From Streptomyces sp. DG2A-72 (GTDB taxonomy: Bacteria; Actinomycetota; Actinomycetes; Streptomycetales; Streptomycetaceae), in contig NZ_JASTLC010000001.1 of NCBI RefSeq assembly GCF_030499575.1, positions 806,001 to 870,000 of the forward strand: a stretch of DNA of 64,000 nt, read 5' to 3'. Below are positions 48,119-57,149 of this stretch, piece by piece; positions within the stretch are counted from its first letter, which is position 1, and each line of letters begins with the position of its first letter. The position numbers and the translations under genes were made by a program. The notes under the pieces were generated by a model. It saw only the letters and a list, made by a program, of their open reading frames with translations, made no database searches and was not told the origin of the DNA.

Positions 48119-48610
48119 CCTGGAACGAGCGGTCACGGTGCTGGCCGAGTCCCGCGAGGTGCTCTGCTGCGGAGTGGCCGCCTGCGAACTGGCGGCACGC
48201 CACCTGGCCCGCTCCCTCGGACGCGTCGGACGCCGGGCCCGCTTCGTCGGAGACACCGGCGTCGCCCTCGCCGACGCGCTGCTCGCCCTCGGCCAGGGCG
48301 ACGCCGTCGTGATCTTCCAGCCGGGACGGGAGCTGTCCGAACTCACCGTGCTGGTCGAACGGGCCCGGGCGGTCGGCGCCAGGTCGTCTTCGTCACCGAC
48401 GAACTGAGCGAGGCCTTCGGAGACCGCGTCGACTCGGTCCTCCTCGCCCCCTACACCCCGACCGGAAGCACCAATGACGTGCTCACCGGCCTCGTCATCT
48501 GGGACGTCTTCCTGCTCGCCCTCACCACGCTCGACGAGACGTCCGCGGTCGAGCACGCCCACCAGCTCGACGCTCTGCGCGGCCAGTTGCTCAACCCAGG
48601 GGGCGCACGC
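48118..48610 (+). pseudogene. MurR/RpiR-family regulator remnant (SIS domain only, frameshifted)
   Basis: From the junction at about 48118 one frame reads VTVLAESREVLCCGVAACEL, ARHLARSLGRVGRRARFVGD, and GDAVVIFQPGRELSELTVLV. At about 48380 the homology moves to another frame: VVFVTDELSEAFGDRVDSVL and TNDVLTGLVIWDVFLLALTT. Together these resemble the SIS effector domain of RpiR-type repressors. The N-terminal HTH is absent and there is no start site. Confidence 0.75.
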
Positions 48611-48738
48611 GGTGACACGTTGAGCCCTGTATGCGCCCCGCGTATGTGGGTAAGAATGCGCCAAAGAAGTGATCATGTGGCCGAGGTGTCCTGGCGCCTC
48701 CACCGCCGCCAACTTTCCGGGAAAGCAGGTCGGTTGCC

Positions 48739-49458
48739 GTGCAGTTGCGTCTGCCTACGTCCATACCCGAAGTACAGGAGTGCCTGGCCGACGGGGCGGT
48801 GCCGATCGGCGGGGCGACTCTGGTGTGGGCCGCCTGGCAGCGGGACGGCTTCCCCGAACTGGCGGTGTCGCTGCGCGAGCTGCCGGAGGCCAACACGATC
48901 GGGGCCGAGGAGCTGGGCGCGGCCGTCGTGCTGCATCAGATCGACGACCGGGTGCCTGAGGTGCTGCACCGGGCGGCGGCCGGTGTCGGGACGGGGGCGG
49001 TGCGCCGTGCGGCCACGGTCGGCGGCAACCTGGTCGGCAGCACGCTGCGCTGTCTGCTGCCCGCCGCAGTCGTACTGGACGCCCGCGCGGTGGTGCTGGA
49101 ACCGGAGGGGCACTTCGAGACCGACCTCTCCGATGTGCTGGCCAAACACCATCTGCTGGTCGGCCTGCGCTGGAGTGCACCGATCATCAGCGGCTACCGC
49201 AAGCTGGACGCCGAAGCGGGCGGACCGCCTCCGTTCGTCGTCGCCTCCGCCCTGCACGCCGACGACGGCGGCAACCGACTGCGCGTCGCCGTCCGCGACG
49301 GCTACGAGGTCCTCAGCGGCACCGTCGCGTGTGCCGAAGACAGTGCGGACGTGCTCGACACCCTGCACCGCACCGACCTCGGCACACTCGACCCCACCGC
49401 CTGGGAGACGGTCCGCCGGCACGTCACCGAACTGCTGACCCGCTCCGTCGGCGGGTGA
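48739..49458 (+). CDS. FAD-binding subunit of a molybdenum hydroxylase (CoxM/XdhB-like)
   Basis: 239 aa from GTG 48739. It opens MQLRLPTSIPEVQECLADGA and has IGGATLVWAAWQRDG and VRRAATVGGNLVGSTLRCLL. The latter corresponds to the ATxGGN flavin-pyrophosphate loop of the medium subunits of xanthine/CO dehydrogenases. At 239 aa it is shorter than the usual 280-300, mostly at the C-terminal domain. No large or small subunit sits beside it; the pair at 58.2-60.9 kb is of the two-subunit, FAD-free type and 9 kb away. It may be an orphan, or act with subunits encoded elsewhere. Confidence 0.8.
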   Translation: MQLRLPTSIPEVQECLADGAVPIGGATLVWAAWQRDGFPELAVSLRELPEANTIGAEELGAAVVLHQIDDRVPEVLHRAAAGVGTGAVRRAATVGGNLVGSTLRCLLPAAVVLDARAVVLEPEGHFETDLSDVLAKHHLLVGLRWSAPIISGYRKLDAEAGGPPPFVVASALHADDGGNRLRVAVRDGYEVLSGTVACAEDSADVLDTLHRTDLGTLDPTAWETVRRHVTELLTRSVGG

Positions 49459-52400
49459 TCAGGCCCCGCTCTCCGGGTCGCAGCACCCGTCGCGCCGCAT
49501 CTGGCGACTGACCTCCAGCCAGTCCTGGGCAGCGGACGCCCGGTACGGCTGCGCGGAGCCGAAGGCGTCGACCAGGTCCGCCTGTTCGAAGAGGATGCCG
49601 CCGCGCAGGACCGCGACCGTGCGGATCAGGGTGGCGAAGTCGGTGAACGGGTCACCGTCGACGAGGGTGAGGTCGGCGAGCTTGCCCTCCTCCACCGTAC
49701 CCAGATCGTCGTCGGCACCGAAGACCCGTGCGGGCAGCAGAGTTGCGGTGCGCAGCGCGTCGGCCGGTGACAGGCCGGAACCGTGCAGTGCGCGCAGGGC
49801 CAGGTGCAGATGCAGCCCGACCGGGACGAGCGGCTGGTCCGTGCCCAGGGCGATCATGCCGCCGCCGGCCAGGATGCGCCGGTAGACATCCATCTCCCGG
49901 GACAGCGTTGCCAGTTGGGCGTCGGTGGGCGGCAGCCCGGCCTGCTGCCGTACCAGCGCGGTGTCCCACGGCGGCATCATCGCGGTGACGCGCGGGTCGT
50001 CCGCGAGCGCGGGGTCGGCGCCGAGCAGGGGCGCTGCGGTGAACGGCGTGGCCACGAGGTGAAAGTCGGCGCGTGTGTAGATCTCCATGACGTCCTGGTA
50101 GGAACGCCCTGTTGCGGAGGTCGCATGTCCGAACTCCAGCCGCTGCGTGGCCTGCAGATGGGTCGTCAGGTCCTGGCCCAACTGCACGCCTGGAGTGCAC
50201 AGATGGCTGCCACTGCGAACGCCGAGCCGTTTGTGCCCGAAGTCGGCGGCCTCCTTCATCACCCACCCCGGGGCCCGTACGTACGTCTTCACGAAGTCCC
50301 AGTCCAGCGCGGCCCCGCGTGCCAGCGAACGGCGCAGGCCCTCGGGGGTGCGGTGGGCCCTGCCCATGCTGTAGGCGACGCGCGGCCCGTCCAGGAGTTC
50401 GCCGGTGGCCAGCAGGCGGGGTCCGGCGAGGGCCCCTGCGGCGACCGCCTCCCGGATGCGGGCCTGCTCGTAGGCGAACCCGCCCAGCGAGACGGCCGTC
50501 GTGACGCCGTAGGCGACTTGGAGGGCGGTCTGGCGGCCACCGTAAGTCGACTGCCAGGGGTGGGTGTGCGCGTCCCACAGGCCCGGGATCACGGTGCGGT
50601 CGCTCGCGTCGACGCGGCGCGCGGCGGGGCGGCTGCCGCGGTGCGGTGAGACCTCTGCGATACGGCCGTCGCGGATCACGACATCGATGTCCTCGCGCAC
50701 TTCGGACCCGGTGCCGTCCCAGAGGCGGCCCGCGTGCACGACCGTGTCGGCCGGGCTCGGTCTGCGGTAGTCGAGAGGGACGCGGACGGTACGGGACTTG
50801 CCGGTGCCGATGTCGATCAGGCGCAGGGTGCCCGCGGAGAGGTGGAGGAGGGTGCGGGCGTCGGCGGACCAGGAGGGGTGGTCGGCGGGTTCGGTGGTGA
50901 GTTGGCGCGGCTCACCGTCGGGGGTGCCGTCGGGCCGGACCGGCAACAGCCAGAGCGCCGACTCGGCGACCACGGCCATCCAGCGGCCGTCCGGGGACCA
51001 GACGGGCCCGGAGTCGTAGCGGTCCGCGAGCGAGGTGTGCGGGGCGAGGGCGTGCAGGACGGCTGTCCCGGTGGTGGTGTCGACGACCCGGATGAGGTTG
51101 TAGCCCTCACGGAAGCGCTGGCCCAGGCGGTTGCGGTCGCACAGCGCCACGTACCGGCCGTCGGGCGACCAGCTGGGGCGGCCGGGCAGTCCGCCCGCGC
51201 CGAGGGGAGCGGCAAGGACCCGTTCGGCGCCGTCCGGCAGACCGCGCACCACGAGGTTGCCGGACATGTCCAGGCAGGCCAGCCGCGTCCCGTCCGGCGA
51301 GAGCGCCGGGAAGACCCGGCCGCCCTCGGCGAGCACGCTCTCCTCGCCGGAGCCGAGGTCGTGGCGCCGCACGGCGAGCAGACCGTCCCGGTCGTCCGCG
51401 TACACCAGCGCCCTGCCGTCGGGCGTCCATGCCGGCGCCAGCACATAGCGGGTGGCGGGGACTTGGAGGACCTTGCGCGGTGCGCGACCGCCCGTGGTGT
51501 CGGCGGTCCACAGCGCGTTCAGCGCGGCGAAGGCGACGGAGCGGCCGTCCGGGGACAGGGCGGGCAGGTGCAGCGCGCGGACAGGACGGGTGCCGACGCC
51601 GTCGAAGTCGTACGACTTTCCGCGGTAGCGGGGCCGGTCCACGGGCAGCGTGGCCGTGAACGCGATCTCCTCGCCGTCGGCCGGGCTGTCAGGGTCGACC
51701 AGGCGGAAGTGACCGTCGATGTTCAGCAGCAGGCGCTCGCCGTCCGTCCAGCGGGGCGGCGCCGGGAGGACGTCGCCCGCGAGGGCGACCGGTTCGCCGT
51801 CGACGACCAGGGTGCAGGAGGCCGCGGGCGAAGCCGTGGTGCGCAGGTGCGCCAGGCGCCCGGTGGGCGAGACGGCGGGGGTCATCAACTGGGCGCCGGA
51901 GTCGTCGGTGTGCTCGGTGGCGACCGGGCCCGAGCCGTCGGCGGCCACCGACGCGACGGTGTTCGCGCGGAGGGTGCCCGTCTCGGTGACGGCCGCACGG
52001 ACGAACAGCACCCGCTCGCCGTCCGGCGACCAGGTGGGGTCGAAGTCCTCCCACCGGGTGCCCTGTCCGGGACCCTCCTGGCCGGGGCTCCCGGTGAGCC
52101 GGGTCAGCGCGCCCGTGCGCACATCCACGACCCAGATGCGGTACGGGGCACCGCTCACGGTGTCGCCGCCGCGCTCGGACGCGAACGCGATCCGCGTGCC
52201 GTCCGGCGACCAGGCCGGGCCCCGGTCGTCCCACGGCCCGTCGGTGAGCTGCCGCAGCCCGGTGCCGTCGGGGCGCAGCGTCCAGAGGTGGAAGCCGCCG
52301 CCTCGGTAGGCGCACACGACGAGGCGGCTGCCGTCGGGCGAGTACTGCGGGCGCGTGGGTTCGAGGCCGGGCGGGGTGAGCGCGACGGCGGCGCCTCCGC

Positions 52401-52638
52401 CGCGCGGGACGGACCAGAGAACGTTCTGGACCTCGGCGATCAGCCGGTCCCCGGAGGGGGCGAGGGTCGCGGAACCGCCTGTTGCCGCGGTGAAGGAGAG
52501 GGTCGTCGTACCGGACGCGGCGGTCGCGACAGGCGCGGTGACGGTGGCGAGCGCCGTGGCCGTGGCGGTGACTTGAAGGAATCTACGACGGGAGAGCGGC
52601 CCGGAACGGGGGGCGTCCAAGGTGCCTTCGGTGTCCAA
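49459..52638 (-). CDS. Tat-exported amidohydrolase with N-terminal TolB-like beta-propeller
   Basis: 1,059 aa from TTG 52638 (GGGAG 6 nt upstream). A Tat signal (LSRRRFLQVTATATALA) leads into about 600 residues of repeated propeller blades, many with the SPDGxR/WSPDG signature (YSPDGSRLVV, WSPDGTRIAF, LSPDGTRLAC). The C-terminal 400 residues are a metal-dependent amidohydrolase: VIPGLWDAHTHPW with the HxH zinc pair, later GTDQPL with the metal Asp, and ADLTLVDGDPF closing the barrel. Similar propeller-amidohydrolase fusions are annotated as prolidase- or imidazolonepropionase-like, with no known substrate. It converges on the FAD gene with no spacer. Confidence 0.9.
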   Translation of the reverse strand: MDTEGTLDAPRSGPLSRRRFLQVTATATALATVTAPVATAASGTTTLSFTAATGGSATLAPSGDRLIAEVQNVLWSVPRGGGAAVALTPPGLEPTRPQYSPDGSRLVVCAYRGGGFHLWTLRPDGTGLRQLTDGPWDDRGPAWSPDGTRIAFASERGGDTVSGAPYRIWVVDVRTGALTRLTGSPGQEGPGQGTRWEDFDPTWSPDGERVLFVRAAVTETGTLRANTVASVAADGSGPVATEHTDDSGAQLMTPAVSPTGRLAHLRTTASPAASCTLVVDGEPVALAGDVLPAPPRWTDGERLLLNIDGHFRLVDPDSPADGEEIAFTATLPVDRPRYRGKSYDFDGVGTRPVRALHLPALSPDGRSVAFAALNALWTADTTGGRAPRKVLQVPATRYVLAPAWTPDGRALVYADDRDGLLAVRRHDLGSGEESVLAEGGRVFPALSPDGTRLACLDMSGNLVVRGLPDGAERVLAAPLGAGGLPGRPSWSPDGRYVALCDRNRLGQRFREGYNLIRVVDTTTGTAVLHALAPHTSLADRYDSGPVWSPDGRWMAVVAESALWLLPVRPDGTPDGEPRQLTTEPADHPSWSADARTLLHLSAGTLRLIDIGTGKSRTVRVPLDYRRPSPADTVVHAGRLWDGTGSEVREDIDVVIRDGRIAEVSPHRGSRPAARRVDASDRTVIPGLWDAHTHPWQSTYGGRQTALQVAYGVTTAVSLGGFAYEQARIREAVAAGALAGPRLLATGELLDGPRVAYSMGRAHRTPEGLRRSLARGAALDWDFVKTYVRAPGWVMKEAADFGHKRLGVRSGSHLCTPGVQLGQDLTTHLQATQRLEFGHATSATGRSYQDVMEIYTRADFHLVATPFTAAPLLGADPALADDPRVTAMMPPWDTALVRQQAGLPPTDAQLATLSREMDVYRRILAGGGMIALGTDQPLVPVGLHLHLALRALHGSGLSPADALRTATLLPARVFGADDDLGTVEEGKLADLTLVDGDPFTDFATLIRTVAVLRGGILFEQADLVDAFGSAQPYRASAAQDWLEVSRQMRRDGCCDPESGA

Positions 52639-52755
52639 GAGAGCTCCCAGTGCACGGAGTTGGTGTGCCGGACAGGAGAGACCACTGAGGGCAACGTACG
52701 GGGCGGTGCCCGCTTGCGGACCCCGCCCCGACGTATCTCAGCCGATCTTCACTCC

Positions 52756-53397
52756 TCAGCGCTTCCTGTAGGCCGCGGTGACCTCGACCTCCACCAGCCA
52801 GCCCTTGACGGCGAGGGAGGCCACCTCCATCGTGGCCCGCGCCGGGCGGGCCTTGTTGGCGAGCACCGGCGGTTTCGGGGCGGAGGTGCCCATGGGCACC
52901 GGCACCACCTGATGTGTCGTCAGGTCGATGTTGGCGAAATACTGCCGGTAGGCGCGGTTCCAGCCCGCGTAATCGGCGGTCTCGGCGCCGGGCGGCTTCA
53001 TCAGATAGCACTTCATCGTGATGACGTCCGCCGGAGTGACCCCCGCGGCCTCCAGGTTGGCCTTGATGTTGCGCAGCACGACAAGCGCCTGTGCCTCGGT
53101 GATCGTGACACCTTCGGCGCCCTCGGTGAGGGACGGGTCTGTGTAGTACTCCGGAGTGCCTTGCGGCGCCGAGGGGTTGAGCGCGGAGGGCCCGAGACCG
53201 CTGCTCTGGTACACGGCCACCTCCCCGCCCATCGCCACGCCGTTCGCGATGGCCGGGTTGGACTGGCCCCCGGGCAGCATGACGCGCACCTCCTTCGAGC
53301 CGGGCCACCAGCCCCGGGCGTCGGCGAGCGCGGTGCCGCCCGTGAGGAGCGACGCAGTCAGGGCCGTACCGATGACTGCCTTGGTACGCCGGTTCAT
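52756..53397 (-). CDS. secreted RidA/YjgF/UK114-family protein
   Basis: 213 aa from ATG 53397, overlapping the amine oxidase stop by ATGA. A signal peptide (MNRRTKAVIGTALTASLLTG) precedes a RidA domain: NGVAMGGEVAVYQSSG, EAQALVVLRNIKANLEAAG, VTPADVITMKCYLM and a C-terminal RPARATMEVASLA with the Arg that binds the substrate carboxylate in RidA. RidA proteins hydrolyse reactive imines and enamines to the ketone plus ammonia. Classic members are cytoplasmic and about 130 aa; this one is exported and longer. Its coupling to an amine oxidase, which releases imines, is a persuasive functional link. Confidence 0.88.
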   Translation of the reverse strand: MNRRTKAVIGTALTASLLTGGTALADARGWWPGSKEVRVMLPGGQSNPAIANGVAMGGEVAVYQSSGLGPSALNPSAPQGTPEYYTDPSLTEGAEGVTITEAQALVVLRNIKANLEAAGVTPADVITMKCYLMKPPGAETADYAGWNRAYRQYFANIDLTTHQVVPVPMGTSAPKPPVLANKARPARATMEVASLAVKGWLVEVEVTAAYRKR

Positions 53398-55004
53398 ACG
53401 GCCATCACCCTCTCGTGGATGTCGGTCACGACCTTGCGAGCCGAGGTGAACGCACCGTGCTGCCAGGCGATGACGTGGCTGAGCCAGTCGCCGGCGAAGT
53501 ACACATGTCCTGCGGGCTGGTTGAGAAGCGTGTACTCGGGTCCGTTCTGCGAGGGCCAGCCCACCCAGCCGGCCTCGATGTACGGGGTCCGGTGCCAGGC
53601 CACGCTGAAGGAGCGGTCGAGTTCGGTGCGGTACTTCTCGCCGTGGATCTTCACACCGCGGCTCACCGCCCGCGCGAGGCGTTCTTCGTGCGGCAGGGCG
53701 CTGTACGCGAGGGCGTTCGCGCCGAAGTTGTAGTAGCCGATGAGGGTGCCACGGCGCCCGAAGTGGCCGTGGGACGGGTACCAGATGGTGGCCAGGTCCG
53801 TGTCGGTGGGCGTGATGCCACCGTAGATGTGCTCGTGAGTCTCCCACCAGCGGCTGCGGTACTCCAGGCCGATCTTGCCGACGGGTGTCGGACTCGGGTA
53901 CTTCAGCGCAGCGGTGACGTCGGCGCCGAGGTTGTGCTTGATGCGGGCCATGACCATGGGCGGCACGGCGGCCACCACGAAGTCGGCGTGGCGGGTGCGG
54001 GTCCGGCCCTGGGCATCCTTGTAGGTCACGTCGGCGCCGTCCGCGAGGTTCTTCACCTCCAGCACCTTGGCGCCGTACGTGATCCGGTCCCGTCCGATCG
54101 CCTCGGCCAGGGCGTACGGGATGGCGTCCATGCCGCCCACGGGCTGGAACATGAGCATGGCCTGGTCGTAGCCGAACTCGAACGAGAAGCGCTGCCCGAC
54201 ACCGCTCGCGATGACGTCCGACAGCGAGGGCACCGCCCCCAGGACCGTGCCCTTCTCGAAGGCGGCGCCCGGCTCGACGGAGTAGCCGCGCCGGTCGGTG
54301 CCGGTGTAGGCGTAGCCGTCCGCCTTGCCCTTGATGGCGCCGAAGTTCTGCAGGAAGGCGATCAGCCGCTCCTTGTCGGCGGCGGTGAGCTGCGCGTCGA
54401 GGGCGCCCTGGTCGGTGGCCTTGGCGAGGAGTTCGGAGACATAGCCGTAGACGTCGGCCTTCGCGGTGCGCCAGCGGATCGGCTGTCCCGCGAGGGCGGC
54501 GCTGTTCTCGTGGTAGATGTACGCGTTGGCGTTCTGGTTGGTGAACACCTCGACGGGGACGCCGAGTTCGCGGCAGTACTCGAGCGTGACGTGCGACTGG
54601 GGCAGCCGGGCGGGCCCTGCGTTCATGTACTGCCCCTTGGAGAACGACGCGGTCTGCCTGCGGCCGTCCAGATCGGTCAGGGTCGTGCCGCCACGCACCG
54701 TCCAGTTGCGGCCGCCGGGCCGGTCCTTCGCCTCCAGGATCCGGCAGTCGTATCCCGCCTTGCCGAGTTCGTACGCGGTGGCCAGACCGGCGATGCCGCC
54801 GCCGAGGACCAGGACCTTCTTGGCACTGCGCCCGCTGAGTGCGAAGTCGCTCTGCCGGGGCGCCCGGTACTCCGCGGCCCGTACGTCCGGCACCGGCGCG
54901 AGGCCCAGCACGCCCATCGCCGAGTAGAGCATCCCCGCGCCGCCTGCGATCCCCACGGAACGCAACAGGTCCCGCCGAGATGCCATGGATCTCTCGTCCG
55001 CCAT
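53394..55004 (-). CDS. Tat-exported flavin monoamine oxidase
   Basis: 536 aa from ATG 55004 (GGGAGGAG 5 nt upstream). A Tat motif SRRDLLRSVG lies in the first 20 residues. The FAD-binding fold is VLVLGGGIAGLATAYELG with ILEAKDRPGGRNWT. The C-terminal FAD contact is GHVYFAGDWLSHVIAWQHGA, a MAO/LAAO signature, and MFQPVGGMDAIPYALAEAI is the typical amine-oxidase helix. It oxidises an amine or amino acid to the imine, producing H2O2, outside the membrane. The substrate (L-amino acid or polyamine/aryl amine) cannot be decided. It is translationally coupled to the RidA gene. Confidence 0.92.
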   Translation of the reverse strand: MADERSMASRRDLLRSVGIAGGAGMLYSAMGVLGLAPVPDVRAAEYRAPRQSDFALSGRSAKKVLVLGGGIAGLATAYELGKAGYDCRILEAKDRPGGRNWTVRGGTTLTDLDGRRQTASFSKGQYMNAGPARLPQSHVTLEYCRELGVPVEVFTNQNANAYIYHENSAALAGQPIRWRTAKADVYGYVSELLAKATDQGALDAQLTAADKERLIAFLQNFGAIKGKADGYAYTGTDRRGYSVEPGAAFEKGTVLGAVPSLSDVIASGVGQRFSFEFGYDQAMLMFQPVGGMDAIPYALAEAIGRDRITYGAKVLEVKNLADGADVTYKDAQGRTRTRHADFVVAAVPPMVMARIKHNLGADVTAALKYPSPTPVGKIGLEYRSRWWETHEHIYGGITPTDTDLATIWYPSHGHFGRRGTLIGYYNFGANALAYSALPHEERLARAVSRGVKIHGEKYRTELDRSFSVAWHRTPYIEAGWVGWPSQNGPEYTLLNQPAGHVYFAGDWLSHVIAWQHGAFTSARKVVTDIHERVMAV

Positions 55005-55215
55005 GCACTCCTCCCAACCCGCGCGCCCGCGATCCGGACGCGACGTCGTCCGATCAACCCGGTCACGTGGGGGGCGAGTTGTTGCTGAGACCGGAGGAAC
55101 CCCATGAGGGTCCGTCAGGGGTGTTACAGCGCCATACCAATGACGTATCCGTGGCATGAGCATGCGAGCGGGGCGGACGTCATGGGGAGCCGGCCGCTGC
55201 CTTAACCTTTGGCAG

Positions 55216-56727
55216 GTGAACGCACCAGGGGACATGGTCGACGGACGCTTCGAACTGCTCGGGCGGCTCGGCAGCGGGGGGATGGGCACGGTATGGCGGG
55301 CCCGGGACACCGTGCTGCATCGCGAGGTCGCCCTCAAGGCCGTACGCCCGGACGCCGAGGACTCTCCCGTCGTACGCGAGCGGGTCATGCGCGAGGCGAG
55401 GGCACTGGCGCGGCTCAACAGCCCGCATGTGGTGACGGTCCACCAGATCATCGAGGCGGACCCCCACCCGTGGATCGTGATGGAGCTGGTGCCGGGCATT
55501 TCGCTCCAACAGCGGCTGGCCGACGGTCCGTTGGTCCCGGTGGAGGCGGCGCGTATCGGCCGTCAGGTGCTCTCCGGTCTGCGCACCGCGCACGCGGCCG
55601 GCATCCGGCACCGGGACGTCAAACCCGCGAACATCCTGCTCGCCCCCGACGGCACCGCCGTGCTCACCGACTTCGGCATCGCCGCCCTCCAGGGAGCGAC
55701 GGCGCTGACGGCCACGGGCGAATTCGTCGGCTCACCCGAGTACATCGCTCCCGAATGCCTCCGCGGGCGCGACAACGACCCGGCGTCCGACCTGTGGTCC
55801 CTGGGGCTGGTCCTGTATGTGTGCGTGGAGGGCGTGAGTCCGCTGCGCCGCGCGAGCACGCTCGGCACGCTGGCCGCGGTACTAGAGGACCCCGTGCCCC
55901 CACCAGTGCGCTCCGGCCCTCTCGCCCCCGTACTCCAGTCCCTCCTGGTACGCGACCCGGCGGCACGCCCCCGCGCCGAGCAGCTGGACGCGATGCTGGC
56001 GCAGGTCGAGTCCGGCACCGCACCGCACTGGGCGCAGCCGACGCTCACCGCAGCACTGACACCGACCACTACTCCAACTCCGCCTCCGGCGCCTGTGGTG
56101 ACGCCCGCACAGCAGGACCCCACCCGCCCTGAGCTGTCGGCCCGTCGCCGTACTCCGGTCCTCGTCGCCGTGGCCGCCGTCGTGGCCGTCGGTGCGGCGG
56201 TGGCTCTCGCCCTCGCCCTGCCCGGCGCCGGCTCCGGCGACGAGGAGAAGAAGGCGGGCGCGGAGCGCGGCGCCACCGCGAGCACGCCCTCCGCTCCGGA
56301 CGCCCGTACCACTCCGAGCCCTACTCCGACGCCCGTACGGACACCTTCCGCCGCACCGCCCGGGTCCGCGTCGCCCTCCGCACCGGCCGGTGACAGCGGC
56401 TGGATCGCCCAACTCCACTCCGAACCGCTCTCGACGGGCACTGCAGCCCGCGATCAACGCCTTGCCGCGATCCGCGAGTCGGTGCCCGAGGCCGTCTACG
56501 TCCGCAGCGACGACTTCGCCTCTCTCCGCCCCGGCTACTGGGTCTTCTACGCCCCGGGCCCGTTCGCCGACGGCCGGGCGGCACTGTCCTTCTGCGCCGA
56601 GCGCGGACGTACGACGCCGAACACCTGCATGGGCCGCTACCTGAGCACCAGCCCGGCCGACTTCGCTCTCCAGTGCCGGCCACCGGAGACCAGCCCTACA
56701 GGCCGCTGCACCCGCGCCACCGGCTGA
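55216..56727 (+). CDS. membrane Ser/Thr protein kinase (PknB/Stk type) with small extracellular domain
   Basis: 503 aa from GTG 55216; ATG 55234 is an alternative. The kinase domain (residues 10-265) has the Gly loop RLGSGGMGTVWRARD, catalytic lysine in VALKAV, HRDVKPANILL, DFGIAAL and APECLRGRDNDPASDLWSLG. After a Pro/Thr-rich juxtamembrane linker comes one membrane helix (LVAVAAVVAVGAAVALALAL). An external Ser/Pro linker follows, then about 100 residues (SGWIAQLHSEPLSTGTA to the end) with two or three Cys. That end is not a PASTA repeat, so the ligand is unknown. The gene is monocistronic and divergent from the amine oxidase. Confidence 0.93.
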   Translation: MNAPGDMVDGRFELLGRLGSGGMGTVWRARDTVLHREVALKAVRPDAEDSPVVRERVMREARALARLNSPHVVTVHQIIEADPHPWIVMELVPGISLQQRLADGPLVPVEAARIGRQVLSGLRTAHAAGIRHRDVKPANILLAPDGTAVLTDFGIAALQGATALTATGEFVGSPEYIAPECLRGRDNDPASDLWSLGLVLYVCVEGVSPLRRASTLGTLAAVLEDPVPPPVRSGPLAPVLQSLLVRDPAARPRAEQLDAMLAQVESGTAPHWAQPTLTAALTPTTTPTPPPAPVVTPAQQDPTRPELSARRRTPVLVAVAAVVAVGAAVALALALPGAGSGDEEKKAGAERGATASTPSAPDARTTPSPTPTPVRTPSAAPPGSASPSAPAGDSGWIAQLHSEPLSTGTAARDQRLAAIRESVPEAVYVRSDDFASLRPGYWVFYAPGPFADGRAALSFCAERGRTTPNTCMGRYLSTSPADFALQCRPPETSPTGRCTRATG

Positions 56728-56736
56728 TGGGCGGCC

Positions 56737-56998
56737 TCAGTACCGGTCGGTCAGCCGGCGTCCCAACGTCCGTAGCCGGTCGGTGAGTTCGGCCGGTTCG
56801 AGGACGTCGAGGTCGAGGTTGAGGTAGGCAAGCCAGCGGGCCGCCCAGTCGAGGTCGTCGGAAGGGTCAACGGCAAGCACGGGCTCGGGCCCCATCGGCT
56901 CCTGCGGCGGAGGCGGCCCAAAAGCGAACGCCTCCCGCACCCCGTCCCAGCGGTCCGTCGGCCGCGGTCATGGCCTCCGGAAACTCGCCACTGCTCAT
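56737..56998 (-). pseudogene. small hypothetical gene, apparently frameshifted
   Basis: An excellent ribosome site (GAGGAG, 6 nt) precedes ATG 56998, which opens MSSGEFPEAMTAADGPLG. The natural continuation, RWDGVREAFAFGPPPPQEP to TLGRRLTDRY, lies in the next frame from about 56960. The joined product would be about 86 aa with an acidic, Leu-rich end (SDDLDWAARWLAYLNLDL). Alternatively the real gene starts at GTG 56940 (67 aa), which has a poor ribosome site. I do not recognise a family. A single inserted base in GACGGACCGC would explain the picture. Confidence 0.5.
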
Positions 56999-57113
56999 AG
57001 CCGACTCCTCGAGGGACCGCCGCCCGGTTCCCGGAGCAGCCGGGAGTGTTTCCTCTCTGTGAACCATATTTCGCTCAGCGAACCAAGGAAGGGCCCGCAG
57101 GCACGAAATTCGA

Positions 57114-57142
57114 TTGCCCGGCCCGCCCTGCCCGCTTAGCGT
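57114..57142 (+). promoter_or_regulatory. WblC/WhiB7-like promoter of the erm leader
   Basis: TTGCCC (57114-57119) and TAGCGT (57137-57142) are separated by 17 bp. Immediately upstream of the -35 is the AT-rich patch GAAATTCGA in otherwise GC-rich DNA. An AT-rich block just 5' of the -35 is the mark of WhiB7/WblC-activated antibiotic-resistance promoters. The predicted start, about 7 bp downstream, falls at the GTG of the leader peptide (57150), so the transcript may be leaderless. Confidence 0.65.
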
Positions 57143-57149
57143 GCCGCCC

